Assembly: GCA_903939115.1 (NCBI GenBank)
Contig: CAJAFV010000058.1
Coordinates: forward strand, 62,001 to 126,000
Direction: 5' to 3'
From: an uncultured Geobacteraceae bacterium
GTDB lineage: Bacteria; Desulfobacterota; Desulfuromonadia; Geobacterales; Pseudopelobacteraceae
DNA: 64,000 bases
Shown: positions 35,164 through 44,127 of the stretch, in pieces
Numbering within the stretch: the first letter of the stretch is position 1
Layout: the number at the start of each line of letters is the position of its first letter
The notes under the pieces: generated by a model
Databases searched by the model: none
Told to the model about the DNA's origin: nothing
What the model saw: the letters and a program-made list of their open reading frames with translations, nothing else
Program-made: the position numbers and the translations under genes

Positions 35164-38100
35164 TTACCAACTCAACATCCCCAGCGATCTTTGCATAATT
35201 GCCACAACGTCAGCTATATCGATCTTGCCGTCCGGGCTTCTGGTACACGTCACCAAACCCGCCGTGTTCGACACACACCCGGTCAGTGGAGCAACATCGC
35301 CGCTGGCTATGTCGGCAGCGGTCGGTATATCCAGTCCGATGGCGAAACGCAGTGCCTTCAGAGCGTCTTGTAAATAACCTGTTGGTGTTTTGATAAACGT
35401 TGCCTCAACAGTACAGTTGTTCAGGATACCAGCGGTGCTGTAAACGGAGGTGCTACGGTTTAATGTGCCGTCACAGCCGGTGACAGTTGCGATCTGGTAG
35501 CCGCTGTCCGGAGTGATGACAAAACTGGCGGTTGCACTGGCGACGACTGTCTGGTTGGCTGCAGGAGCAATTTTGCCGTGATCGCCGGAAGTGGGGAATA
35601 CGGTGAACGTAATCGGCGGATATTCCGGCGTTGCAACGTTTGATACTGCCGATGCCGCTCCTGTTCCGGCGACATTCTTTGCCGTTACGGTAAAGGTATA
35701 TGCCTTATAGTTGGTCAGGCCTTTCACGATTATAGGGCTGGAAAGTCCAGTGCCAATGAGGCCTCCCGGCGATGAAGTTACGGTGTAGCCGGTTATTGCG
35801 CTACCGCCGGTGAAGGCCGGCGCCGTGAAAGAGACCGAAGCCTCTGCATTGCCGGCTGTTGCGGTAACGCCGGTTGGCACGCCGGGTGAAATTGCTGAAA
35901 CGGTAACAATCAGGATAACCGGTGGTGCTGCGTTATAGTTGGTGTCGCCTGCCTGATTGGCGGTAACGGTACAGGCGCCTGCGCTAACGCCGGTGATTGT
36001 TGCACCGTCATTGGTGCAGACCGTCGCAGGTGAGGAAGTAAAAACGACAGCATTGACGGACGCACCAAAGGTTGCGCTGACCGTGCCGGTACCGTTCACC
36101 ACCACCTTTGGTGCAGCTGCAAAACTAATGATCTGGTCGCCTTTGCCGGCGACAGTCAGAGTCCCGGCACTGTAGGTGATAATGTAATTGGCAGCCGAAC
36201 CACTACTAAACAGTGCCGCGCCCGGCGTAATAGCGTGGGTGCTGCCAATTGCGGCGGTCGACGTAGCTGTCGCCGCATAGCTGGACGTAACAGTGGCGAT
36301 GGTGTCGCTACCGACCAGAGCTGGAGCGGTAAAGCCGGGTGCTGCCGGGTTGGCGGCAGCGTACACCCTGCTGGCATTGGCGGCGGTTATTGTCAGAGCC
36401 TTGGCGGCTACCTGGATGGTCTTCAACATATCTGGAGCCGCTGCGTAGGTCTCATTACCCGCCTGGGTGGCTTTTACCGCGATGCTGCCGGCGCCGGTGA
36501 TAGTCAATGTGCTACCGGAAAGGGTTGCAGGACCGCTGACCAGTGTGAAGCGCACCGGCAGCAGGTTGGAACTGGCAGTAGCATTGAGAGCAATAGCCGC
36601 ATCGCCGTAGGTGGCGCTCGCAGGAGGGGAGAAGGTAACTGTCTGGCCGGTGCTGCCGGCGATGGTCAGAGTGCCGGAAATATAGGTGATACTGTAGTTG
36701 TTGGCAGCCGACACGGGGCTGAAAACTGCTGCGCTCAGCGTAATGCTGTGGGTACTGCCGAGCGCAGCGGTCGACGTAGCTGTCGTCGCGTAGCTATACG
36801 TTACGCTGGCGATGGTGTCGCTACCAACCAGAGCCGGAGCGGTAAAGCCGGGTGCTGCCGGGTTGGGGTCGCCGAACGCTCTACTGGCGTAGTCGGCCGT
36901 TACCGTCAGAGCCTTGGCGGCAACAGTGATGGTCCGCTGCACGTCCGTCGCGGCTGAGTAGCTGGTTGTCCCCGCCTGTGTGGCTTTAACTACAATACTG
37001 CCGACGCCGGTGATGGTCAAGGAGCTTCCGGTAAGCGTCGCCGGTCCACTGACGAGTGTGAAGCCTGGTGTCAGATCGGAACTGGCAGTGGCGATGAGAG
37101 CAACAGGCACATCGCCGTAGGTGGCGGTTGAAGGCGGGGTGAAAGTTATTGTTTGGCTTTTTTTAACCACAGTAATGGTCTGAGTGGCCAGAGCAGCGGC
37201 AGAATAGGTGACATTGCCTGCCTGGTTGGCTGTAACGGTGCAGGTGCCGGCGGCAACGCCGGTGATTATCGCACCGTTGCTGGTACAGACAGAAGCGGGC
37301 AACGCAGTGAAGGTTACTGCGTTGCCGGAAGCGCCGCCGGTGGCAGTGACAGTGCCGGTACCTCCAACCGTAACTGTGGGTGCAGTACCGAAAACGATGG
37401 TTTGGCCGGTCAGTCCGGAAGTATCAGCAGCTACTGTTATACTCTGAGTGACCTGAGAAGCAGCGCTGAAAGTGTCGCTACCTGACTGGTCTGCTGCTAT
37501 TGTACAGGTGCCTGCAGTTACGCCATGAACGACATCGCCGCTAACGGTACAGACGCTGGGGGTTTTAGATGTGAAGGTGACGGTGAGGGCGGAGGGTGTT
37601 GCCACGGCGCTTGCCGTGGTCGTTCCGGTAGGCGCAAGAGTTGCAGGGGTGAAGCTGATCGCGCCTATGGTCTGAGCTGTTTTAGTTGTCGGGGGGGTGA
37701 CTCCGGCAGTGGTTGTCACACTGAGGGAAGGACCCGAAGGGTCACTAGTTAGATTTGCTGCATTTTTTGCCGTGACGGTAAACGTGTAGGGAGTGCTGTT
37801 GGTCAGGCCATTAACGGTTATCGGGCTGGCTGTTCCGCTGCCGGTTATACCACCGGGGTTAGAGGTCGCCGTGTAGAGGGTTATGGCACTGCCACCGTTG
37901 GATGCCGGGGCGGTGAATGCCACCTTTGCAATACCATCACCAAATGCCGATGCTGTTCCGATTGTTGGCGCACCAGGTGCGGTTGCGGCAGCGGGCGGCG
38001 GGGAGATTGTGGTGGAACCGTCGAAGTTGGTGGTGATGGTGGCGACTATTTCTCCGATATAATCAGCGGCAACGTTTGCATAGCCATTGGCCCAAAAGTA

Positions 38101-38661
38101 CAGATTCTGGCTTACTGAGCCACTGGTTGCACCAACCAGGGTGGCCAAGCTGGTTTCAGCAGTGCCACTAACATCGAGAGCATTTGCCAGAGTTCCGGCC
38201 GGGTTAGCGGACAGCTTATTCCTGTAAGAATTAGCGGCACTCTGAGAACCGATACCGAAAGCTTGGCCGGAAGCTGTGGTCCCTTTATCGGTTTTGATGC
38301 CTGTAGTGGCGTTGTAAAAACCATACAGATTGATCGTTCCGCTACTAATTCCGGTCAGATCGCCCATGGACTGGCCGTTTTTGCTGCTTGCCCACAATTG
38401 ACCGTTGGTGCTGTCGAGAGCGAAATAGGCAACGGCCAGGTTTGCTGCAGTGCTGACCGTTGGGAGGGACCCGGCAAAGGTTCCGCCAGCAGCGAGTACA
38501 GAGGTTACGTTACCCAGGTCAGTCAGGGTTTCCGTGCTGCCGGTGGTGCGCTCATACACTACACGAATCAGTTGCAGATCTTCGAAGGTGGCGAAGGCGC
38601 TTCCTGTTATACTCAACGTGAGGGTGGAGGCAATAATGAAGGCGAACAGTTTTTTGAACAT
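35164..38661 (-). CDS. Giant surface protein with FnIII/MBG repeats and C-terminal dockerin-like region
   Basis: The protein is 1165 aa. A signal peptide (SITGSAFA) is followed by an N-terminal module of about 200 residues (LQLIRVVYERTTGSTETL) that is clearly homologous to the protein at 49433-50203. Next come FnIII units (NSTPYTFTVTAKNAANLTSD), many MBG/Ig-like repeats (ITVAAKALTVTADYASRAFG) and a final FnIII. The last 70 residues are dockerin-like: DALKALRFAIGLDIPTAADI, GDVAPLTG and PDGKIDIADVVAIMQRSLGM. It lacks a PEP-CTERM tail. AGGAG precedes the ATG and promoter block B lies upstream. It is probably held by a cohesin-like protein at the surface. Confidence 0.88.
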   Translation of the reverse strand: MFKKLFAFIIASTLTLSITGSAFATFEDLQLIRVVYERTTGSTETLTDLGNVTSVLAAGGTFAGSLPTVSTAANLAVAYFALDSTNGQLWASSKNGQSMGDLTGISSGTINLYGFYNATTGIKTDKGTTASGQAFGIGSQSAANSYRNKLSANPAGTLANALDVSGTAETSLATLVGATSGSVSQNLYFWANGYANVAADYIGEIVATITTNFDGSTTISPPPAAATAPGAPTIGTASAFGDGIAKVAFTAPASNGGSAITLYTATSNPGGITGSGTASPITVNGLTNSTPYTFTVTAKNAANLTSDPSGPSLSVTTTAGVTPPTTKTAQTIGAISFTPATLAPTGTTTASAVATPSALTVTFTSKTPSVCTVSGDVVHGVTAGTCTIAADQSGSDTFSAASQVTQSITVAADTSGLTGQTIVFGTAPTVTVGGTGTVTATGGASGNAVTFTALPASVCTSNGAIITGVAAGTCTVTANQAGNVTYSAAALATQTITVVKKSQTITFTPPSTATYGDVPVALIATASSDLTPGFTLVSGPATLTGSSLTITGVGSIVVKATQAGTTSYSAATDVQRTITVAAKALTVTADYASRAFGDPNPAAPGFTAPALVGSDTIASVTYSYATTATSTAALGSTHSITLSAAVFSPVSAANNYSITYISGTLTIAGSTGQTVTFSPPASATYGDAAIALNATASSNLLPVRFTLVSGPATLSGSTLTITGAGSIAVKATQAGNETYAAAPDMLKTIQVAAKALTITAANASRVYAAANPAAPGFTAPALVGSDTIATVTSSYAATATSTAAIGSTHAITPGAALFSSGSAANYIITYSAGTLTVAGKGDQIISFAAAPKVVVNGTGTVSATFGASVNAVVFTSSPATVCTNDGATITGVSAGACTVTANQAGDTNYNAAPPVILIVTVSAISPGVPTGVTATAGNAEASVSFTAPAFTGGSAITGYTVTSSPGGLIGTGLSSPIIVKGLTNYKAYTFTVTAKNVAGTGAASAVSNVATPEYPPITFTVFPTSGDHGKIAPAANQTVVASATASFVITPDSGYQIATVTGCDGTLNRSTSVYSTAGILNNCTVEATFIKTPTGYLQDALKALRFAIGLDIPTAADIASGDVAPLTGCVSNTAGLVTCTRSPDGKIDIADVVAIMQRSLGMLSW

Positions 38662-38741
38662 GCGTGATTCTCCTGATGGTACGTTTTCATTTTTTCAGAG
38701 TAGGTGAGTCAAGTCGGAGGTTGAATGAAATTTTTGTCGGT

Positions 38742-38803
38742 GGTGACTATAGCAGATGAATATTACAGAAAAGCTGAAGTAGTGTAACGATTGTCAAACA
38801 ATT
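38742..38803 (-). promoter_or_regulatory. Surface-gene promoter block, copy B
   Basis: On the minus strand TGTAATA, 6 bases, TGCTATAGT (38744-38752), with the conserved upstream CGTTACACTACTTCAGC. About 53 of 60 positions match copy A. It lies about 80 bases upstream of the 1165-aa surface protein start. The reuse at two distant loci indicates shared control. Confidence 0.72.
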
Positions 38804-38823
38804 TGGGTGGGGTGGGAGAGGTC

Positions 38824-39153
38824 GTGGTCACATTGTATAGTTTACTGGAACTGCATCAAGCAAAGCTTACCGCACTAAAACATGCCATTGCCGTTGGTCT
38901 TTAAAGCACGTCCGTTGAATGTTCGTATGAAGATTTTATGACGGATATGGAGAAAGTACGCGAAGAAGAACGTCAGCGCTTGACACTTGAAGCGTTGGCG
39001 GATGTTGATGCTGGCAATGTCATAAATCATCAGGCGGTACAAGCTTGGGCGAATAGTCTGAATACCGAAGCACCGCTGATTAAAATGGTAATGGGGCATT
39101 TTCTATACTGCAAACGGCATAAAAATGCGTATTTTGTAGGGGCGCGGTCTTAG
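38824..39153 (+). pseudogene. Broken ParD-like antitoxin gene
   Basis: The frame reads LYSLLELHQAKLTALKHAIAVGL, hits TAA at 38902-38904, then continues in the same frame as STSVECSYEDFMTDMEKVRE, ending in LADVDAGNVINHQAVQAWAN. Together this resembles a ParD/CopG-type antitoxin with one nonsense change, where a glutamate codon GAA would restore the usual GLES. The tail then reads into a palindromic repeat and stops at 39151. No toxin partner is seen downstream. The 71-codon frame from ATG 38938 could still be translated as a remnant. Confidence 0.5.
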
Positions 39154-39233
39154 ACTCGCCCTTGCTGTGATAATCGCTAACGCAGCGGGATTGTACCATA
39201 TCGTGACAGGGCGGGTCACAGACCGCGCCCCTA
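39135..39233. repeat. Palindromic GTAGGGGC-family repeat
   Basis: GTAGGGGCGCGGTCT at 39135-39149 and AGACCGCGCCCCTAC at 39219-39233 are perfect 15-bp inverted arms enclosing about 70 bases. Other members lie at 51109, 51868 and 55234, with half-elements at 44128, 45773 and 46887. It is a REP/MITE-like unit. Nothing else is evident between 39234 and 39450 except a frame without a start codon. Confidence 0.75.
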
Positions 39234-39450
39234 CATAAAACAAAACCGCATCTTATCACCGCTCGAAGTATACATTCCAACGGACGAGTTGGAACCAGAT
39301 GTTGTCGAAGGTTATGAGTTTAACCAAAAATCTTTGTTTTTGCCGTTATCCTTTTTATCTTTAGGCCCGCTTTTGGGTCCTGTTAAATAAAGGTTTGCTT
39401 TTAACTTCAAGCTGGTCGGATAAGGTGTTGCTAAAAATATTAAGAAGTGG

Positions 39451-39483
39451 AATACCCTCAGGTAGAATTGCTGAGGGTATTTT
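39451..39483 (+). terminator. Intrinsic terminator
   Basis: AATACCCTCAG and CTGAGGGTATT pair perfectly around GTAGAATTG and are followed by TT. Both strands could use it. It isolates the HipBA operon from the remnants upstream. Confidence 0.65.
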
Positions 39484-39514
39484 CATGTTTGGTTGTTTTT
39501 GTTTTTACTTGATT

Positions 39515-39588
39515 ATTTAAACAAAGGTATATATTGTGTTTATATATACTTCCGTTTAAATTTGAATTATATGTACTTTTGTTTAAAT
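39515..39588 (+). promoter_or_regulatory. HipB operator array and promoter
   Basis: Three copies of one half-site are seen: ATTTAAACAAAGGTATATA (39515-39533) inverted relative to TATATATACTTCCGTTTAAAT (39541-39561) and ATATGTACTTTTGTTTAAAT (39569-39588). AT-rich -10-like sequences overlap them. Such arrays are where HipB dimers repress the operon. GGAG at 39591-39594 serves the hipB start. Confidence 0.7.
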
Positions 39589-39601
39589 ATGGAGATTCGC
39601 T

Positions 39602-39850
39602 ATGAACATGAGATTAATATCATCCCCACAAATTTTAGGCGCGATAATCAAGGACAAAAGGAAATCCAAAAAATTAACACAAGCCCAATTGGCAGGAAAA
39701 GCAATGATTACCTCTATTGCGTTATCCCATATTGAATCTGGTCGCGATGGCACAAGACTGCACTCAATTTTAAAAATCCTTTCTGCATTAGATATGGAGC
39801 TTATGACCGGAGACAAAAGCAAAACAACGCTAAAAGGAGATGAATGGTAA
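39602..39850 (+). CDS. hipB: HipB-like XRE-family antitoxin
   Basis: The protein is 82 aa. A helix-turn-helix of the XRE type fills it: LGAIIKDKRKSKKLTQAQLA, then TSIALSHIESGRDGTRLHSI. HipB binds the operator upstream and inhibits the HipA kinase. It overlaps the hipA start by 7 bases. The pair is markedly AT-rich compared with its neighbours, consistent with transfer. Confidence 0.9.
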   Translation: MNMRLISSPQILGAIIKDKRKSKKLTQAQLAGKAMITSIALSHIESGRDGTRLHSILKILSALDMELMTGDKSKTTLKGDEW

Positions 39851-41190
39851 TGCCAAGACCAAGCAAAACAAGAAGTTTATTGGTGTTCATGAACGGCGAA
39901 GATGTTGGCAAACTAATTTCATCTCCGACAGGCGTGCTTACTTTTACCTACAGTGACAGTTGGCTTAACTCAAAAAACAAGAGATCCATATCATTATCTT
40001 TACCACTGACTGCACATGGGGTCAGCGGATATTTAGTGGATAACTTTTTTGACAACCTTCTCCCTGACAATGTGAATATAAAGAATAGAATTCAGGCAAG
40101 GTTTGGGTCTGTCAGTAATGGTTGTTTCGATTTACTATGGCATATTGGTAAAGATTGTGTAGGTGCTCTCCAGTTTTTGCGCGAGGGAGGAACACAGGGC
40201 AGTGTGAAAAAAATTGAAGCTGAGCCGGTTACTGATTCAAGCATTTCTGAAATATTACAAAATTATCAGACAATGCCGCTTGGAATGGGTAGAGATGATG
40301 ACGACTTTAGAATATCAATAGCAGGTGCTCAAGAAAAAACAGCTTTGCTTTGGCACAATAATCAGTGGTGTAAGCCAATTGGGACAACACCGACGACGCA
40401 TATAATAAAACTTCCCATAGGGGTTACAAGGAAGTTAGATTTATCTGAGAGCGTGGAAAATGAGTGGTTATGCCACTTGATACTAAAAGCATATGGGCTT
40501 GATGTTGCCAATACATCTATGCACGTGTTTGACGAAACAAAAACTTTGGTTGTTGAACGATTTGATAGAAGGCTTTCGTCAGACAAATCCTGGATAATTC
40601 GGCTCCCACAGGAAGATATGTGTCAGGCAATCGGGGTGCCCGCCCAACTTAAATACGAGCAAGATGGTGGGCCAGGCATCCAGAAAATACTTAGATTGTT
40701 GAGAGGCTCAGAAAATAACGAGCAGGATCAGTATGTTTTTATGAAAACACAATTTTTATTTTGGATACTTGCGGCAATAGATGGCCATGCAAAAAACTTT
40801 AGTGTCTTTCTTTTACCAGAAGACAGATATAAACTAACCCCATTGTATGATGTAATGTCGGCTCATCCGTATGTAAAATCGAAACAGATCCGTATTCAAA
40901 ACATAAAAATGGCTATGGCACTGGACGGCAAAGGCAGACATTACGCCTGGGAACAAATTCAGGAACGGCATTGGGCTATAACGTCTAAAAAAAATGATTT
41001 CAATGTGTTAACGATGAATCAAATTATTACTGATGTTTTCGATAATTTACAAACAGTCGTTGACTCTGTGAAGTCGTTAATTCCTCCAGGATTTCCTGAA
41101 TTGATAGCTGATTCAATTTTTAGCGGAATGTACCATTCTAAACATTATTTCAAGAGACAAGGGATTAGAATAACAAATCTCATGCGTTAG
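39844..41190 (+). CDS. hipA: HipA-family serine/threonine kinase toxin
   Basis: The protein is 448 aa. Two starts, ATG 39844 and ATG 39850, are served by AAGGAG at 39834-39839; the second has better spacing. HipA features: the N-terminal couple domain (GEDVGKLISSPTG, YLVDNFFDNLLPDN), the phosphorylatable loop region RISIAGAQEKTAL, the kinase catalytic IDGHAKNFSVF and the metal-binding LTPLYDVMSA. It typically phosphorylates an aminoacyl-tRNA synthetase to cause growth arrest. All catalytic motifs look intact. Confidence 0.93.
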   Translation: MVMPRPSKTRSLLVFMNGEDVGKLISSPTGVLTFTYSDSWLNSKNKRSISLSLPLTAHGVSGYLVDNFFDNLLPDNVNIKNRIQARFGSVSNGCFDLLWHIGKDCVGALQFLREGGTQGSVKKIEAEPVTDSSISEILQNYQTMPLGMGRDDDDFRISIAGAQEKTALLWHNNQWCKPIGTTPTTHIIKLPIGVTRKLDLSESVENEWLCHLILKAYGLDVANTSMHVFDETKTLVVERFDRRLSSDKSWIIRLPQEDMCQAIGVPAQLKYEQDGGPGIQKILRLLRGSENNEQDQYVFMKTQFLFWILAAIDGHAKNFSVFLLPEDRYKLTPLYDVMSAHPYVKSKQIRIQNIKMAMALDGKGRHYAWEQIQERHWAITSKKNDFNVLTMNQIITDVFDNLQTVVDSVKSLIPPGFPELIADSIFSGMYHSKHYFKRQGIRITNLMR

Positions 41191-41272
41191 TTACTCAGTA
41201 GCATACCCGCCTCAAAGATGTTGCTGAATCGTAACACCGCGCCGATCACTCCTGATATATACTCCCCGTTCA

Positions 41273-43270
41273 ATGCACCCCCATCAGCCGGACATACTCT
41301 TACCTCCTGTTGTTAACTCCCCCCCCTGGCTCCGTTTTGCGCTGCTCTGCACTTTGCTGCTGCTGGCGGCGGTCTGGCTGGAGCCGCATTTGGGGCCGCT
41401 CTGTCGTAGCACCGCCGCCCAGGTCGGCATACTGCTTGGCCTGGCCGGGTATGCGCCGGTGGTGCAGGGCGATCTGGTGACGCTGCCCGGATTTACTGTC
41501 CGAATCGTTACCGAATGTACGCCGCTCTATGCCTGTCTGCTCTATTGTTCATTTGTCGTGGCGCAGCCATCTGGTTGGCAGCGTACGCTGGCAGGGCTCT
41601 TTACCGGAATTCTGGTTATCAGCACAGCCAACCTGCTGCGGATTGCCTTTGTCACCGCTGCCGGTACGGTGCTCGCTCCGATTCTGTTCGATATCCTCCA
41701 TGTCTATCTCGGTCAGGTCGCCATGCTGCTGCTGGTTATCTCTGTCTGCCTGCTCTGGCTGCGCTGGAGTGCCGCTGGCCCTGCGCCGCTGCCGTTTGTG
41801 CTGCGGGCTGGTTTGATCGCCACGGCGCTGTTTCTCCCCTGGCTGCTGATCAACCGTGACTATGTCGCCCTGCTTGATTCGCTGGTGGTGCTGCTCTTCT
41901 CCTGGCTCTATCCTGGCTATCAACTGCTGACACCCCGCCCGATGCCGATCTACAATCACACCTTCGCCGTGCCGCTGCTGCTGTCACTGGTCGTGGCCGG
42001 GTGGCAACGCTGGACCCTGCGCCGTTGTGGCGCGTTGCTCGGCGGTGTCGGTCTGATTGCCGCCTGGCACGCACTGTTCCGCGTCAGTCATGTCGTCTGG
42101 ACCGCCCTGAATGTGCCGGAAATCGAGCCGCTCCATCAGGCGATCTATCTGCTCGGTCAGTTCCTGCTTCCCTTTCTGCTTTGGTTCCGGTTGGATGGCC
42201 GTTCGTTCCGACCGGAGAAGGCACACGCTGTTCCGGGCAGACCGGTTATTATCGCCATGCTGCTGGCGCTTTGCTCTGTCACAACCGCAGTGGCCGAACC
42301 GCTCATTCTGGTTCACCCCGACGGTCTTGACGGCTTTGCCATCAGTGCGGAGAATCTGAACCGGGTCAGCGAGGCGGAAATCAGCATCGCCTACCAGAGT
42401 GAAGAGGAGACACCGCCACAGGTAACCGGAGCCGGCTTGGGGGCGCAGGCCACCATAGTCGTGCAGAACGATACCCCCGGTTCGATAACCATTCGGCTCA
42501 AGAGCGGTAAGCCTTTGAGCGGTCATGTCCTGCTGGCGATGGCACAGATACAGGGAAGCGTTACTTTTCTGACCGCCTGGCTGCGTGATGAAAAAGGGAT
42601 GACTCTGACACCGCGAGTTTCCATCAAAAATCCGGGCGATGATGAGTTGCGCGCCATGTCAGAGCTGCGGCAGAAAATAATCGCTCCCGTCGCCGAACAT
42701 GCAGTCGTGCCGGCACCTGTGTCTGCCGCTCCTGCTGCCGTTGCCGTTGAATCAACTCCGGCTTCGCCTCCGGCGGGCGCGACAGTCGTTGCTACTGCAG
42801 TGGCAGATACTACCCCGCGAACCCTTGCCTTCAGCAGCCGCCCAAGTGTGCTCGATGCCTTCCGCAGCTATTCCGGTGAGCGCACACCGGCCGCCCTGGC
42901 CGGCTTGTTCGTGCGCCATGACGCCATATTTCGTCAGGAGCCGCTGTTGCTGCTTTCGGATGGCACAGCCGCACTGCACCTCACGGTTCGTGCCGGTAAC
43001 CAGTCAGAAAAGGCGCCGCAGTTTTTTATCTCCGGCGGAACCTGCACCGGCCTGAACAGTGGTGAAACTGGCGAATGGGAATTGGCGATCGTGCCGGATC
43101 GGGGCGCTCTGCTATCGACAGTTACGGTTTTGACCGGGAGTGAGATGATCGAATACCCGCTGGCAGTCGCGCCGCCGCAGGAGTTGTTTGATGGAACCAA
43201 AGCAGGGGTTGGTGAGGCGGAGTATGTTGCCGTGGCAAACCGGTTGGTGGGAGGGAATCAGAAGCCGTAG
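41273..43270 (+). CDS. Exosortase fused to a membrane extension and a periplasmic cohesin-like region
   Basis: The protein is 665 aa. Residues 1-170 are an exosortase core with the catalytic triad C82 (TECTPLY), R123 (NLLRIAF) and H143 (ILHVYLGQ). Further membrane helices follow to about 340. Residues 344-450 form a cohesin-like sandwich (HPDGLDGFAISAENLN, EISIAYQ, ITIRLKSGKPLSG, VTFLTAWLRDEKG). A Pro/Ala-rich linker (470-515) and a C-terminal beta domain follow. Exosortases cleave PEP-CTERM-type tails; the cohesin-like part could recruit dockerin-bearing substrate. No ribosome site; a -10-like TATACT at 41258-41263 suggests a very short leader. The exosortase subclass is uncertain. Confidence 0.85.
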   Translation: MHPHQPDILLPPVVNSPPWLRFALLCTLLLLAAVWLEPHLGPLCRSTAAQVGILLGLAGYAPVVQGDLVTLPGFTVRIVTECTPLYACLLYCSFVVAQPSGWQRTLAGLFTGILVISTANLLRIAFVTAAGTVLAPILFDILHVYLGQVAMLLLVISVCLLWLRWSAAGPAPLPFVLRAGLIATALFLPWLLINRDYVALLDSLVVLLFSWLYPGYQLLTPRPMPIYNHTFAVPLLLSLVVAGWQRWTLRRCGALLGGVGLIAAWHALFRVSHVVWTALNVPEIEPLHQAIYLLGQFLLPFLLWFRLDGRSFRPEKAHAVPGRPVIIAMLLALCSVTTAVAEPLILVHPDGLDGFAISAENLNRVSEAEISIAYQSEEETPPQVTGAGLGAQATIVVQNDTPGSITIRLKSGKPLSGHVLLAMAQIQGSVTFLTAWLRDEKGMTLTPRVSIKNPGDDELRAMSELRQKIIAPVAEHAVVPAPVSAAPAAVAVESTPASPPAGATVVATAVADTTPRTLAFSSRPSVLDAFRSYSGERTPAALAGLFVRHDAIFRQEPLLLLSDGTAALHLTVRAGNQSEKAPQFFISGGTCTGLNSGETGEWELAIVPDRGALLSTVTVLTGSEMIEYPLAVAPPQELFDGTKAGVGEAEYVAVANRLVGGNQKP

Positions 43271-43345
43271 GGACCCTCTGGGGCCTGAAGGCGACGCCGG
43301 TGGGTCTCCCGGTTGTAATGTGCGCCCGTTATTCTACGGGTGATT
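43271..43345. repeat. GTAGGGACCCTCTGG-type short palindromic repeat
   Basis: It begins GTAGGGACCCTCTGGGGCC and reaches GCGCCC then CTACGG, so its ends are complementary in style to the GTAGGGGC family. A related GTAGGGACCCTCTGG unit occurs at 45914-45963. It directly follows the exosortase stop and could serve as its 3' hairpin. Confidence 0.45.
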
Positions 43346-43369
43346 ATTTCTGGCGGTTTTCCCATATAT

Positions 43370-43678
43370 TTATGTGACTTTCAGTGCCCCAAACCGTAAC
43401 ACCTCAGATCCATGCAGTACCTTGATTATCCTCAGTAGTGATCCCTTCTTAACGTACACGGCAATATACGGAGTCCGTAAAATGACAAGCTCCATTGTGC
43501 CGGGTACCCTCCCCTTTTTACCACGACGGGAAACAGATACTAACATTAATGAAACTTGCTGATATATTTCATTTGTGACATATACAGCGGCTTCAATGTC
43601 ATCTCTTGAAATATATTCAAGAATCGAATCTAAGTCTGCTTCGGCCTCTGGCTCCCAAACTATAGACACACCAGGCAC
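43370..43678 (-). CDS. RelE/ParE-family toxin
   Basis: The protein is 102 aa with the RelE/ParE fold: VSIVWEPEAEADLDSILEYI, then GRVPGTMELVILRTPYIAVY and a C-terminal strand RIIKVLHGSEV. Such toxins cut ribosome-bound mRNA or poison gyrase. One base separates it from the antitoxin stop, in the usual antitoxin-first order. No catalytic lesion is evident, but the target cannot be told from sequence. Confidence 0.88.
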   Translation of the reverse strand: MPGVSIVWEPEAEADLDSILEYISRDDIEAAVYVTNEIYQQVSLMLVSVSRRGKKGRVPGTMELVILRTPYIAVYVKKGSLLRIIKVLHGSEVLRFGALKVT

Positions 43679-43679
43679 G

Positions 43680-43997
43680 TTAGGCCGCCTTTTTAAGAAG
43701 AAGAGCTGCCTGCTTAGATTTCAGCCGCGTACCAACGTCCTCATGCGAAGCCGAAATCCTAGCCGGCTGATTCACTTTTGCCAGAACAGCTTCAACTTGC
43801 TCTTTAAACCAATGATCGTGCTCAGAAGCAGCAGTTGCATTAAGCTTCAATTCAAAAGGTAAGCCCTTTACAATATTAACCTGACGGATAAAGAGACGAA
43901 CCGCCTCGCTCATTGTGAGGCCAAGATTTTTAAAAATCGACTCACACTCAAGTTTTTCTAGTTCGTCAACACGAGCTCTAATAATGGTTTCTGACAT
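43680..43997 (-). CDS. RelB/DinJ-family antitoxin
   Basis: The protein is 105 aa from ATG 43997, with GGAGGTGA at good distance; an ATG 15 bases earlier overlaps that site. The RHH opening is SETIIRARVDELEKLECESI, then LGLTMSEAVRLFIRQVNIVK, typical of RelB/DinJ. The tail should wrap the toxin. It represses through the palindrome at 44025-44040. Confidence 0.88.
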   Translation of the reverse strand: MSETIIRARVDELEKLECESIFKNLGLTMSEAVRLFIRQVNIVKGLPFELKLNATAASEHDHWFKEQVEAVLAKVNQPARISASHEDVGTRLKSKQAALLLKKAA

Positions 43998-44024
43998 GAG
44001 TATCACCTCCATGATATTGTAGCC

Positions 44025-44040
44025 TATTGTAGCTACAATA
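44025..44040 (-). promoter_or_regulatory. RelB operator palindrome
   Basis: TATTGTAGCTACAATA is a perfect 16-bp palindrome 28 bases upstream of the antitoxin start. A third half-site ATTGTAG lies next to it at 44016-44022. It is the expected autoregulatory operator of this RHH antitoxin. Confidence 0.7.
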
Positions 44041-44127
44041 AATCATCTTCGCAACTCAATTCGTACTGAATTTGAAGTTGAAGAAGCTAATGAAATTATT
44101 ATCGGATCCATATTTTTAGGGCTGTTT

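Noticed and set aside
36235-36957. Plus-strand frame of 240 codons antisense to the dockerin protein
   Set aside because: Its repetitive Cys/Gly/Arg composition mirrors the MBG repeats on the other strand.
39249-39390. Plus-strand frame reading EVYIPTDELEPDVVEGYEFN
   Set aside because: No start codon or ribosome site; it begins inside a palindromic repeat and cannot be supported as a gene.
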